DNA of 7,149 bases from Promethearchaeota archaeon (GCA_019058135.1 JAHLWE010000216.1:1-7149), one strand, 5' to 3'. Shown: positions 1-6,637, counted from the stretch's first letter. The notes: generated from the letters alone by a model not told the origin. A program made the numbers and translations.

Positions 1-2
1 TA

Positions 3-794
3 AAACAAAGAGAAAAAGCTTTTTCAAAAGAAGCAGAGGAATATGGAGTTGAATATCCAAAAGGGGTCGCATTAATAGGAATCCCTGGAACTGGAAAATC
101 TTTAACCGCTAAATATGTGGCGAATAAATGGAAAATGCCACTCCTAAGATTAGATATGGGAGCAATTTTTGGAAGTTTAGTTGGACAATCTGAAGAAAAT
201 ATGAGAACTGCTGTTAAAACTGCTGAAGCTGTAGCACCATGTATACTCTGGATTGATGAAATTGAAAAAGTAACTCAAACAAAAGGTCTCGATGCAGGTA
301 CAGCTTCTAGAGTTTTTGCGACCTTTCTTACTTGGATGCAAGAAAAAACAAGACCAGTATTTGTACTTACAACTGCTAATGATGTAGATTCCGTACCTCC
401 TGAATTACTTAGAAAAGGGCGATTTGATGAAACATTTTTTCTTAATATACCTACTGCTAAGGAACGAGAGGATATTATTAAAATACACCTTAAAAAACGA
501 AAAAGAAACCCAAAAGATTTTGACATAAATAGAATTATCGAATTAACAGAAGACATGGTTGGAGCGGAGATTGAGCAATTAGTCAAAGAAGTTTTATTGA
601 GATCGTTTAATGACTCCAAAAGAGAACCAACTATAGATGATTTTAATGTAGTTCTTAAAAGATTGATCCCAATGAAAAAAACTCAAGAAGAAAAAATCAA
701 AAAATTACAAAAATGGGTTGATGAAAAAAGAGCTATTAACGCTTCTGAAACTGAAAAATTAAAAATTTCAGGAGTTCAAAGACCAAAAATTTAA
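3..794 (+). CDS. Ycf46-like AAA+ ATPase, C-terminal part (5' end outside window)
   Basis: The reading frame is already open at base 3, well upstream of the first ATG at 147 and of the alternative GTG at 117. Walker A (GIPGTGKS) precedes both, so the gene starts before the window and 263 residues are visible. Counting from base 3, they show Walker A at residues 26-33, Walker B (ILWIDEIEK, D85/E86), sensor 1 (LTTAND, N126) and the arginine-finger segment RKGRFD at 137-142, then the helical lid with GAEIEQ. All catalytic motifs are intact, so it should hydrolyse ATP. The phrases LLRLDMGAIFGSLVGQSE, APCILWIDEIEK and PPELLRKGRFDE, and the tail LQKWVDEKRAINAS, match my memory of cyanobacterial/plastid Ycf46, an AAA+ family of unclear biochemical role. 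The last codons overlap the ribosome-binding site of the Hsp70-like gene, implying co-translation and a shared function. AAA+ identity is certain; the Ycf46 assignment is strong but from memory. The missing N-terminus could carry a further domain. Confidence 0.9.
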   Translation, partial: KQREKAFSKEAEEYGVEYPKGVALIGIPGTGKSLTAKYVANKWKMPLLRLDMGAIFGSLVGQSEENMRTAVKTAEAVAPCILWIDEIEKVTQTKGLDAGTASRVFATFLTWMQEKTRPVFVLTTANDVDSVPPELLRKGRFDETFFLNIPTAKEREDIIKIHLKKRKRNPKDFDINRIIELTEDMVGAEIEQLVKEVLLRSFNDSKREPTIDDFNVVLKRLIPMKKTQEEKIKKLQKWVDEKRAINASETEKLKISGVQRPKI

Positions 795-800
795 GGAGAT
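793..800 (+). promoter_or_regulatory. Shine-Dalgarno site overlapping the AAA+ stop codon
   Basis: AAGGAGAT begins inside the TAA stop of the AAA+ gene and is a near-perfect anti-16S match. It lies about 12 bases before the TTG at 813, a slightly long spacing, with no other usual start codon in the right frame between them. It supports TTG as the start of the Hsp70-like gene and implies translational coupling. Confidence 0.7.
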
Positions 801-812
801 TATATATTAAAA

Positions 813-3773
813 TTGGAAATTCCTAATGAATCTTTAAAAGGATTAAAGGAATGGTTTTTTAATACCTATTTCGATAAATTTACAGAAGAAGATAGAACAA
901 AAATTAAAGAACTGTTCAAATTATGGATAACTGAACTTATCAGAGAAAAGAGCCAATTTTATAATATCTTTGAAGTTTTACATAAACACGAGAATCAAGA
1001 AGTAAAAAAAATATGTCTCAATGCCGTTAAGAATTTTTTACCTACTGAAAGAATAATTGAATTTATTCTTTATTGGATTTATGATCCAATAAAAGAATTA
1101 GAAAATATTGTAAATGAATTAGTGAATACTCGAAAAAATTTATTACCTAAAGGCTTACTATGTCTATATTTGTTATCCATTCAAAAATTTGAAGAACTTG
1201 AAGAGATAGATCCAAATCTACAAGAATTAAACCAATACCTTCAAAACTTAGATAAAAATTTTGCTAGACCTTTATTAGAAAAATTCAATAATTATCTCAA
1301 TAGAGACTCAATCTCTTTTTTAAAAAATTTTAGATATTTCCATACTTCAGAAGATTTTTTTAATGATTCTTCAATTTTAGATAAGATTGAAAGGAGCAAA
1401 TTATCAAAGGATTGGCAAAAAATATGGCAAGCATGTAAATTTGCTCCAATTCCTTTATCTGCTGATTTATTAAAAACTCTTTTGAAAAATAATTGGAATC
1501 CAAATAATCAGAACGATAAAGAACTTTTTGATTGTTTAAAAGAATGCTGGGGAGATAAAGGTTGGCAAGGGATTAAAAATCTAACTAATCTTATTATTAA
1601 TTCGCTAGATAAAGAATTAAATACCTCCTTAAATAATCAAATACAAATTAATTCTCAGATTTTCATCAATCCAAATAAATTCATAGTTGATTTTGATCCA
1701 TTTTATTCTCCGAATGACGATTGTTTAACGCAAATTCCTGAATACGATTTATATCTTTTAAAGAATTCAATTTATTATTTCAAGTCTTTAAAAATTTTTA
1801 ATTTTTCTTTTCATAACAAGAAATCCGAAGAAATAATTGAATTTACAATCAAAAATTCAGATCTTATAAAAGAATCAATTGATATAAACAATTTAATGAC
1901 TCATTGGGAACCTCAAACAAAAAGACTAGTTCTTTATCTTAGGGAAAGCTCTTTCTTAATAAATATTCATTTAATTAACGTTATTTGTAGGCCTCTTGTA
2001 AATAATCTCAATTTAACTGCTGATTATTTGAATTTAAATGAGAAATTAAATAAAATTGAATTGAATTACTATTTTTTATTAAAAGGAATTACTGAGTTGT
2101 TAAAAAGAAACGTAGGATATCCAAATAAATTGATAAAAGAACCTTATTCAATTGAAATTTTTGATGAGAAAAGAATTTTGATATCAGAAGACAAAAAAAA
2201 AACCTTTAATATTGGTATAGATTTTGGACATTCCTCAACGACTATTGTAGTTTTAGATTATAATAATAATATAAAAAGATTAAATCTTTCATCTGCAATT
2301 AATAATCAAAATGAAAGCGACCCAGGAAATTTAATTCCCTCAATAATTCATTTCAATGATATCAACGATTATGTTATTGGAAAAAAAGCCTTAAAAAAAT
2401 CCGAAATTAACGACTCTAATACATTCAATAAAATGAAAAGATACATCAATGAGGGATTTAGGCAAGTTAGAATCATTAATGGCAAAGAAATAAATGCATC
2501 TGAAGCAGCTTTAAAATTTATCTTTTCTATTTTTGAGGAAATATTTGAACAAATTAAAAATGAAGATCTAAATAGAATAGTTTTTACAATACCTATTAAT
2601 TCAAGCCCAGAATATGAAGCATGGATGAAACAAACTATAGATGAAATTTCTAAGATTTATGACATAAATAAAAGCCAATTTATAATAATTAAAGAAGGTC
2701 TAGCGGCCTGTTTTGATATTAATTCTGAAAAGGAAATTGAAACTCCAATAGTAGTGATTGATGTTGGAGCTCAGACTTCTGATATTGCTGTTATTGATAT
2801 AAAAGGAAAAGATAGCGAGGAATTATTAGTCTATTCTTCAGTAGGGGACGAGCTCGGAGGTGATGATATTGATCGGATTATTTATGAATATTTGATAAAA
2901 GAGTTTATTGAAATTAAAACAAAATTTAATTTTGATAAATATAAAGAACGATTATTTCATGAATGTGAAATTTTTAAGAAAGAATTATCATATGATAAAA
3001 AGATTAAGATAGTCTTTCCAAGTAAAATCAAAGAGTACATAAAAAACCCTGAGATATCTATCTCTCTTACTAGAGAAAAGGTTGAAGAATTACTATATGA
3101 TAATGAGTTTTATAGGAAATTCGCTGAATTATTAGAAAATTCCATTAATCAAGCAGAGAAAAATTTGTTTAATTTTGATAATTTAAATAGTATTATCTTA
3201 ATAGGTGGCGCAGCTCAATGGCCAGGTATTAAGGAATTTATAGAAAATCAATATCCGAATAGAAAAATATTTTCAGAAAGATTTCAATTTATAACCGCAT
3301 TGGGTGCTGCTAAATTTTTACCAGAATTAAAATTAAATAATAGAACGAGATATGATTATGGGATAATCTTATCTAATTATGATAAAAAGGACTTTTACGA
3401 ATTAATTCCAAAAAATACTAAAGTGCCCTTTGACCTAAAAACATGGAAATTAGTTCTTAACCCAAATTTAAGTCATTTTATATTGGATATTTGGAGAAGG
3501 AGGGATTTATCAAATGTATATAAAGAAAAAAAGGAAATTTTTTATGATGAAAGAGGTTATCTATACTTTAAACAAAGGTTAAAAGAGAATATCTTATATG
3601 AATCTTTAATTACTTCACCAATTATAATTGATATAGATCTTAAATCCAATAAAGAATTATATCTTAGCTTGAAAGTTTCGAATAACTTGCAAATCCAGCT
3701 AAAAATTCATGACCTTGCTAAACCTGAAATAAATACTTATTTTGAATTAGATAATTTTATTACAATTTCATAA
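813..3773 (+). CDS. Hsp70-like ATPase with large N-terminal helical extension and no lid domain
   Basis: The product has 986 residues. Residues 1 to about 460 are mostly helical and charged, and I recognise no family there; the segment around 45-110 has a HEAT-like look. From about 464 it is an Hsp70-type actin-fold ATPase: phosphate-1 loop IGIDFGHSSTT (467-477, D470), KMKRYI with K542 where Hsp70 has its catalytic lysine, EGLAACFD (from 628), phosphate-2 loop VVIDVGAQTSD (647-657), VGDELGGDDID (677-687) and the adenosine-binding ILIGGAAQWPG (around 796-806). After the GAA of ALGAAKF, the strings YDYGI, ELIPKNTKVPF and IIIDIDLKSNKELYLSLKV echo the Hsp70 substrate-binding beta sandwich. The protein ends without an alpha-helical lid or EEVD-type tail. 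Classical DnaK is about 600-640 residues, so this is a different architecture. Start is TTG, chosen for the strong ribosome-binding site at 793-800. No J-domain protein or GrpE is visible. Nucleotide binding is well supported; substrate and partner are inferred, the adjacent AAA+ protein being the obvious candidate. Confidence 0.9.
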   Translation: MEIPNESLKGLKEWFFNTYFDKFTEEDRTKIKELFKLWITELIREKSQFYNIFEVLHKHENQEVKKICLNAVKNFLPTERIIEFILYWIYDPIKELENIVNELVNTRKNLLPKGLLCLYLLSIQKFEELEEIDPNLQELNQYLQNLDKNFARPLLEKFNNYLNRDSISFLKNFRYFHTSEDFFNDSSILDKIERSKLSKDWQKIWQACKFAPIPLSADLLKTLLKNNWNPNNQNDKELFDCLKECWGDKGWQGIKNLTNLIINSLDKELNTSLNNQIQINSQIFINPNKFIVDFDPFYSPNDDCLTQIPEYDLYLLKNSIYYFKSLKIFNFSFHNKKSEEIIEFTIKNSDLIKESIDINNLMTHWEPQTKRLVLYLRESSFLINIHLINVICRPLVNNLNLTADYLNLNEKLNKIELNYYFLLKGITELLKRNVGYPNKLIKEPYSIEIFDEKRILISEDKKKTFNIGIDFGHSSTTIVVLDYNNNIKRLNLSSAINNQNESDPGNLIPSIIHFNDINDYVIGKKALKKSEINDSNTFNKMKRYINEGFRQVRIINGKEINASEAALKFIFSIFEEIFEQIKNEDLNRIVFTIPINSSPEYEAWMKQTIDEISKIYDINKSQFIIIKEGLAACFDINSEKEIETPIVVIDVGAQTSDIAVIDIKGKDSEELLVYSSVGDELGGDDIDRIIYEYLIKEFIEIKTKFNFDKYKERLFHECEIFKKELSYDKKIKIVFPSKIKEYIKNPEISISLTREKVEELLYDNEFYRKFAELLENSINQAEKNLFNFDNLNSIILIGGAAQWPGIKEFIENQYPNRKIFSERFQFITALGAAKFLPELKLNNRTRYDYGIILSNYDKKDFYELIPKNTKVPFDLKTWKLVLNPNLSHFILDIWRRRDLSNVYKEKKEIFYDERGYLYFKQRLKENILYESLITSPIIIDIDLKSNKELYLSLKVSNNLQIQLKIHDLAKPEINTYFELDNFITIS

Positions 3774-3791
3774 ATCTCTATGGAATAGAAG

Positions 3792-3814
3792 TTTTTGAAA
3801 GGAAAAATTTTCTT
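3792..3814. terminator. Possible convergent transcription ends (T-rich tracts)
   Basis: Just after the Hsp70-like stop the plus strand has a run of five T and then a T-rich stretch, and the minus strand has its own T5 run (A5 on plus at 3803-3807) below the end of the minus-strand remnant. Archaeal termination often uses such oligo-T tracts. I see no stem-loop, and in DNA this AT-rich the runs may be chance. Confidence 0.25.
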
Positions 3815-3825
3815 ATAATAGTATA

Positions 3826-4340
3826 TCATTTGAGGTAGCGCAGGATTCCACGAAATCTAATATCCTTAATACCATACTTTTGATAGATTTCGGATTGATT
3901 GACGCCTAAGATGTAAGATTTTATATTTTTATGGCTTGCAATTTTCATAACCGGGAGATATTCTTTATCGCTGCTTACAATCTTAAATCCTTTAATTTGG
4001 GGCCGTTCAAGTATTATGACATCATTTCCGAAGTATATAATAAACCAATAATATCAGACATAGTTTCAGTAGCCCTCATTTCAGCTAACTTTTTTGATCC
4101 TCCCTTTCCAGTCGAACTCACAAAAGAATTATCAATTAAGTAAGTGTTAAAAGCATTTTCGAAACCAATTTTATTACTACCAGGTCTTATGATAGCTTCT
4201 ACTGTGAATATGGGTTTATGTTCAGGACCTACTTTTTTAATTTCTTGATATTTTGGAGTGTCAAATTGATGTTTTTGGTAAAATTCTTGATATGTGGTTT
4301 TGGCATTTTTAAGAAAAGATTTAAATGATTGAACGACTTT
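3826..4340 (-). pseudogene. Remnant of a dsRNA-binding-domain protein fused to a NYN/PIN-like segment
   Basis: Read on the minus strand, an open frame from 4340 to 4014 (108 codons) has no usable start codon and is preceded by a stop at 4343-4341, so the 5' end is lost. It encodes a clear double-stranded-RNA-binding domain: helix 1 TTYQEFYQKHQFDTPKYQ, then VGPEHKPIFTVEA (about 4229-4197), then the RNA-contacting GKGGSKKLAE (4109-4080) leading into the last helix. Relative to typical domains there is an insertion of about 20 residues between strands 1 and 2. The frame stops at 4014, while the overlapping -1 frame continues (YFGNDVIILERP, FKIVSSDKEYLPVMKIAS, SYILGVNQSEIYQKYG) to a stop at 3828-3826. 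The pattern IVSSDKEYLPV resembles the acidic strand SGDxDFxP of NYN/PIN-like nucleases, but this second assignment is weak. The gene is broken at its 5' end and in mid-frame. The dsRBD call is strong; original function was probably RNA processing or RNA-based defence. Confidence 0.7.
3935..4058 (-). repeat. Direct repeat copy A (124 bp, 120 identical to copy B)
   Basis: This stretch matches 7026-7149 without gaps, with mismatches at only four positions, all in the first 45 bases on the plus strand; the remaining ~79 bases are identical. It lies inside the dsRBD/NYN-like remnant and covers the junction of its two frames. The match probably extends further, because copy B is cut by the window edge. 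Confidence 0.95.
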
Positions 4341-4350
4341 TTAAGTATAA

Positions 4351-4355
4351 GGGAG
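4351..4355 (+). promoter_or_regulatory. Shine-Dalgarno of the DDSG fragment
   Basis: GGGAG lies four bases before the ATG at 4360. It suggests the fragment retains a genuine start region even though its body is broken. Confidence 0.5.
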
Positions 4356-4359
4356 TTAA

Positions 4360-4568
4360 ATGACTATAGAAATTGATGATTCTGGAACAAGTGAAATCGT
4401 TGGAGGTGCATTTATAGGCATGTATCGAAGAGAAACACGTAAAATGCTCTTTTGGGAATTCCTGTATATTTATTTGATGAATATGGATGGGCAGTAAAAA
4501 TGCCTATGTTTAAAATAGTAGATTTGATTATTGAAGGATTAGAAAAGCTAAATCAATATTTTAATTAA
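4360..4568 (+). pseudogene. Truncated, frameshifted gene fragment with DDSG start motif
   Basis: The ATG at 4360 opens a frame reading MTIEIDDSGTSEIVGGAFIG and then MYRRETRK, which stops at 4497. Near 4445 the coding sense appears to move to another frame, which reads NALLGIPVYLFDEYGWAVK and then IVDLIIEGLEKLNQYFN, ending at 4568. Joined, this looks like the start of one protein: an acidic strand with DDSG, a glycine-rich turn, an IPV strand and an amphipathic helix. It loosely recalls archaeal proteins with an RNase H-like fold that begin with a DDSGWG-type motif, but I cannot name the family with confidence. At about 69 residues it is probably cut short at its 3' end. It is divergent from the dsRBD remnant, whose 5' end is lost 20 bases away, so a rearrangement junction probably lies near 4340. 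No function is assigned. Confidence 0.5.
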
Positions 4569-4599
4569 GAGAAAATAATTACAAAATTAAAATAATAAA

Positions 4600-4607
4600 T
4601 TTATATA
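4600..4607 (+). promoter_or_regulatory. TATA box of the fixCX unit, leaderless promoter
   Basis: TTTATATA is centred about 28 bases before the ATG at 4631, with an A-rich stretch upstream where a BRE would lie. Archaeal TATA boxes sit about 25-28 bases before the transcription start, so transcription should begin at or within a few bases of the ATG. There is no Shine-Dalgarno in front of that ATG, which agrees with a leaderless mRNA. Confidence 0.65.
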
Positions 4608-4630
4608 CTTCTTTATTCAATATTTTATAA

Positions 4631-6295
4631 ATGGACGAAGACTTTGATATTATTGTTGTTGGTGCTGGGTTTGGGGGTTCTGTAGCAGCGAAGCTCTGCG
4701 CTGATGCCGAGCTTAAAACCTTAATGCTTGAACGTTCTGAGAATGTTGGCGATAAAGTTATTTCGGGTTTAACTATTCCATTTCAAGGATTTTTATTTGC
4801 TCCAGCATTTATAAGGGATGGTAATCCTCCCTTTGAGCGTCCTGCTGATGGTATAGTAAACTATATTATAAAAGATATCGATAAAGGGGATATTGAAATC
4901 GATGATTCACTAAAGGTCCCGAAACCACTCTCTCCGATCATTGCATTTGGTTATAATACTTATTGTAAGCCGTTTTGTCAGTGGCAAGCCAGAAAGGCCG
5001 TGGAGGCAGGCGTTGAACTAAGGACGTCAACTACAGTCACCAATTTTATAAAAGAGGGCGAATTCATTAAAGGAATTATAACAGATAAAGGCGAGAAAAT
5101 TAGGGCTAAGATTGTAATAAATGCTGAGGGCTCGCAGGGCATATTAGCGATAAAGGCGGGCGTGCGCGAAAAATATCCACCTGAAACCATCTCGTTAGCC
5201 GATACATACGACTATGTTATGCGAAAAGAAGACATTGATAAAATTTTTGGATATTCCGTTAAGATGTGTTGGGGTTGGGACGAGCAAAAAATATCTCCGC
5301 CGCTTGGTTATGGCAATGGTCTAATGGTGTGGCCTTATAGAAGTAGTATTCATTTTATGCAGGACCAGTGTTTAAGAACAGATCAGAAATCGGTGCCAAA
5401 TTTAGGTAAACTATTTGATGAGTATCATCATAATATAACTTCAAAAATGTTGTGGTGGAAAGATTTAGTAGCTCCTCGAGCTAAATTGCGTGCAAGGATG
5501 TGGGAAGGCTTCGAGATTTATGTAGGGCTAAATAAAAAGCTCCGGAAAATGCCTAATCATACGGATGGTATGATATTAATTGGAGATGCTGCGGGGCTTG
5601 AAAGTACAGAATTGTGTGATGGCGTGCCGGCAGCATGGTATTCAGCCGAAATTGCCGCCCAGGTCGCAATTGAAGCAATTAAAGCCAATGACGTTTCCAA
5701 AGCTTTTTTGAAGAAATATGATAATAAGATAAAGGCACATTCAATTATTCAGTGGTCTATCAAGGGTAGAAATCGCTATAATTTGCGTATCGCTCAACAA
5801 GAGCATGATATAAAGAAGCTCAAGAAGTATATTCATCAAGGTTGGGGGTTAGGCTCGTTGACACATTTTACCACGCCGTTCATGAAGCTGCTCCTTGCCT
5901 ATGTGAAAGAAGATCCAACGATAATAACAAAATGGATTAAGATGTACTTCCGTTATTATCAGAATTGGCTTCACGAGAATTATGATTATGTGAAAAAGAA
6001 GGTCATTAAAGTCAGAGCATCAAAACGAGTCAGAAAGAAGGAACGCAAATTTCTAAGCACGTTGAGATTTATAGACTTAATAATGAAATCAATGCTGCGG
6101 ATAAGAAGAGTACTTAAAATCATTATAATTCCTCTTTCAAATTCTTTGAACACGTTAATGAGAAAAAGTTTGCCTATTATTGAGCCCATCAATTCAGCGA
6201 TTATAAAATTATTAAATCCTATATCGAATAAATTAAGCAACAAAATGATAAAATTTGTAGATAAAGCCAATCCATCAATATTTTATGTATATTAA
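4631..6295 (+). CDS. fixC: FixC-like FAD-dependent oxidoreductase with basic C-terminal extension
   Basis: The 554-residue product belongs to the FixC / ETF-quinone oxidoreductase / geranylgeranyl reductase group of flavoproteins. The N-terminal Rossmann motif is GAGFGG (G11, G13, G16) with E34 ending strand 2 (LMLER), where it would bind the adenosine ribose of FAD. IVINAEGSQG and the second FAD motif LIGDAAG (G318-G322), followed by a helix rich in A, are also present. Such enzymes pass electrons between a flavoprotein donor and a quinone or another hydride acceptor, or reduce isoprenoid double bonds. The ferredoxin directly downstream favours a FixC role over a stand-alone geranylgeranyl reductase. 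Usual FixC length is about 430, so residues from about 440 are an extension, lysine/arginine-rich at 465-500 and amphipathic after that (IIIIPLSNSLN), possibly for membrane attachment. The ATG follows a TAA directly and fits the leaderless promoter. GC is visibly higher than in the Hsp70-like gene. The exact electron acceptor cannot be told. Confidence 0.85.
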   Translation: MDEDFDIIVVGAGFGGSVAAKLCADAELKTLMLERSENVGDKVISGLTIPFQGFLFAPAFIRDGNPPFERPADGIVNYIIKDIDKGDIEIDDSLKVPKPLSPIIAFGYNTYCKPFCQWQARKAVEAGVELRTSTTVTNFIKEGEFIKGIITDKGEKIRAKIVINAEGSQGILAIKAGVREKYPPETISLADTYDYVMRKEDIDKIFGYSVKMCWGWDEQKISPPLGYGNGLMVWPYRSSIHFMQDQCLRTDQKSVPNLGKLFDEYHHNITSKMLWWKDLVAPRAKLRARMWEGFEIYVGLNKKLRKMPNHTDGMILIGDAAGLESTELCDGVPAAWYSAEIAAQVAIEAIKANDVSKAFLKKYDNKIKAHSIIQWSIKGRNRYNLRIAQQEHDIKKLKKYIHQGWGLGSLTHFTTPFMKLLLAYVKEDPTIITKWIKMYFRYYQNWLHENYDYVKKKVIKVRASKRVRKKERKFLSTLRFIDLIMKSMLRIRRVLKIIIIPLSNSLNTLMRKSLPIIEPINSAIIKLLNPISNKLSNKMIKFVDKANPSIFYVY

Positions 6296-6311
6296 GTAAG
6301 AGTTGATAAAT

Positions 6312-6581
6312 ATGGTTAAAACATTTGAAGATTTTCCTGGTGTGCAATGGATTGAGGGCGCGGGCGAGTTTATAAAAATTAATGACGAGAAATGTATAGG
6401 ATGCGGCAATTGTGTGAAAGTTTGTTTAGCTGGGTGTTTCGAAGTCATGGAAAAAAAAGCTAAAATTGAGAGTTTAGAAAAATGTATGGAATGTGCCGCA
6501 TGCTGGTATGTTTGTCAGGAAGAGGCAATCATTTTCTCATGGCCCCCTGGAGGAACTGGTTATAAAAGCGATTGGGGATAA
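6312..6581 (+). CDS. fixX: FixX-like ferredoxin, two [4Fe-4S] clusters
   Basis: I start this gene at the ATG at 6312 (89 residues), 16 bases after the fixC-like stop; a TTG at 6303 in the same frame is a weaker choice, and neither has a good ribosome-binding site. Two complete cluster motifs are visible: C28-x2-C31-x2-C34-x3-C38 and C58-x2-C61-x2-C64-x3-C68. The proline that usually follows the last cysteine is replaced by leucine and glutamine. An additional C42 sits just after the first motif. The C-terminal FSWPPGGTGYKSDWG matches the YPxGGxG...G signature of FixX and of the ferredoxin domain of ETF-quinone oxidoreductase, which sets it apart from ordinary 2[4Fe-4S] ferredoxins. Its role is to carry electrons to or from the adjacent flavoprotein. 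Co-transcription with the fixC-like gene is very likely. No FixA/FixB electron-transfer flavoprotein is encoded in the window. Confidence 0.88.
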   Translation: MVKTFEDFPGVQWIEGAGEFIKINDEKCIGCGNCVKVCLAGCFEVMEKKAKIESLEKCMECAACWYVCQEEAIIFSWPPGGTGYKSDWG

Positions 6582-6597
6582 ATCAACTGAATAATCA

Positions 6598-6602
6598 TTT
6601 TT
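6598..6602 (+). terminator. Possible oligo-T terminator after fixX
   Basis: A run of five T follows 17 bases after the fixX-like stop, with no stem-loop. This is the sort of tract archaeal polymerases terminate at, but in AT-rich DNA it is weak evidence. Confidence 0.25.
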
Positions 6603-6603
6603 G

Positions 6604-6637
6604 TTATAAATTTAAAGGAAAGATGTAATTTTATACT
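6604..6637 (+). promoter_or_regulatory. Possible TATA-box region upstream of the PH-like remnant
   Basis: TTATAAATTTA (6604-6614) and TTTTATACT (6629-6637) are both TATA-like. The second lies about 36 bases before the ATG at 6670, giving a short leader. Neither can be preferred from sequence alone, and there is no Shine-Dalgarno before 6670. Confidence 0.3.

Noticed and set aside
275..619. 114-codon minus-strand open frame
   Set aside because: Fully antisense to the AAA+ ATPase, whose motifs are unmistakable.
3931..4143. 70-codon plus-strand open frame (MACNFHNREIFF...)
   Set aside because: It lies antisense to the dsRBD/NYN-like remnant, which explains the coding signal much better; no ribosome-binding site and no recognisable motif.
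4978..5190. 70-codon minus-strand open frame
   Set aside because: Antisense to the fixC-like gene; no start signal or family likeness.
5986..6270. 94-codon minus-strand hydrophobic open frame
   Set aside because: Antisense to the fixC-like C-terminal extension; hydrophobicity arises from the complement of lysine-rich codons.
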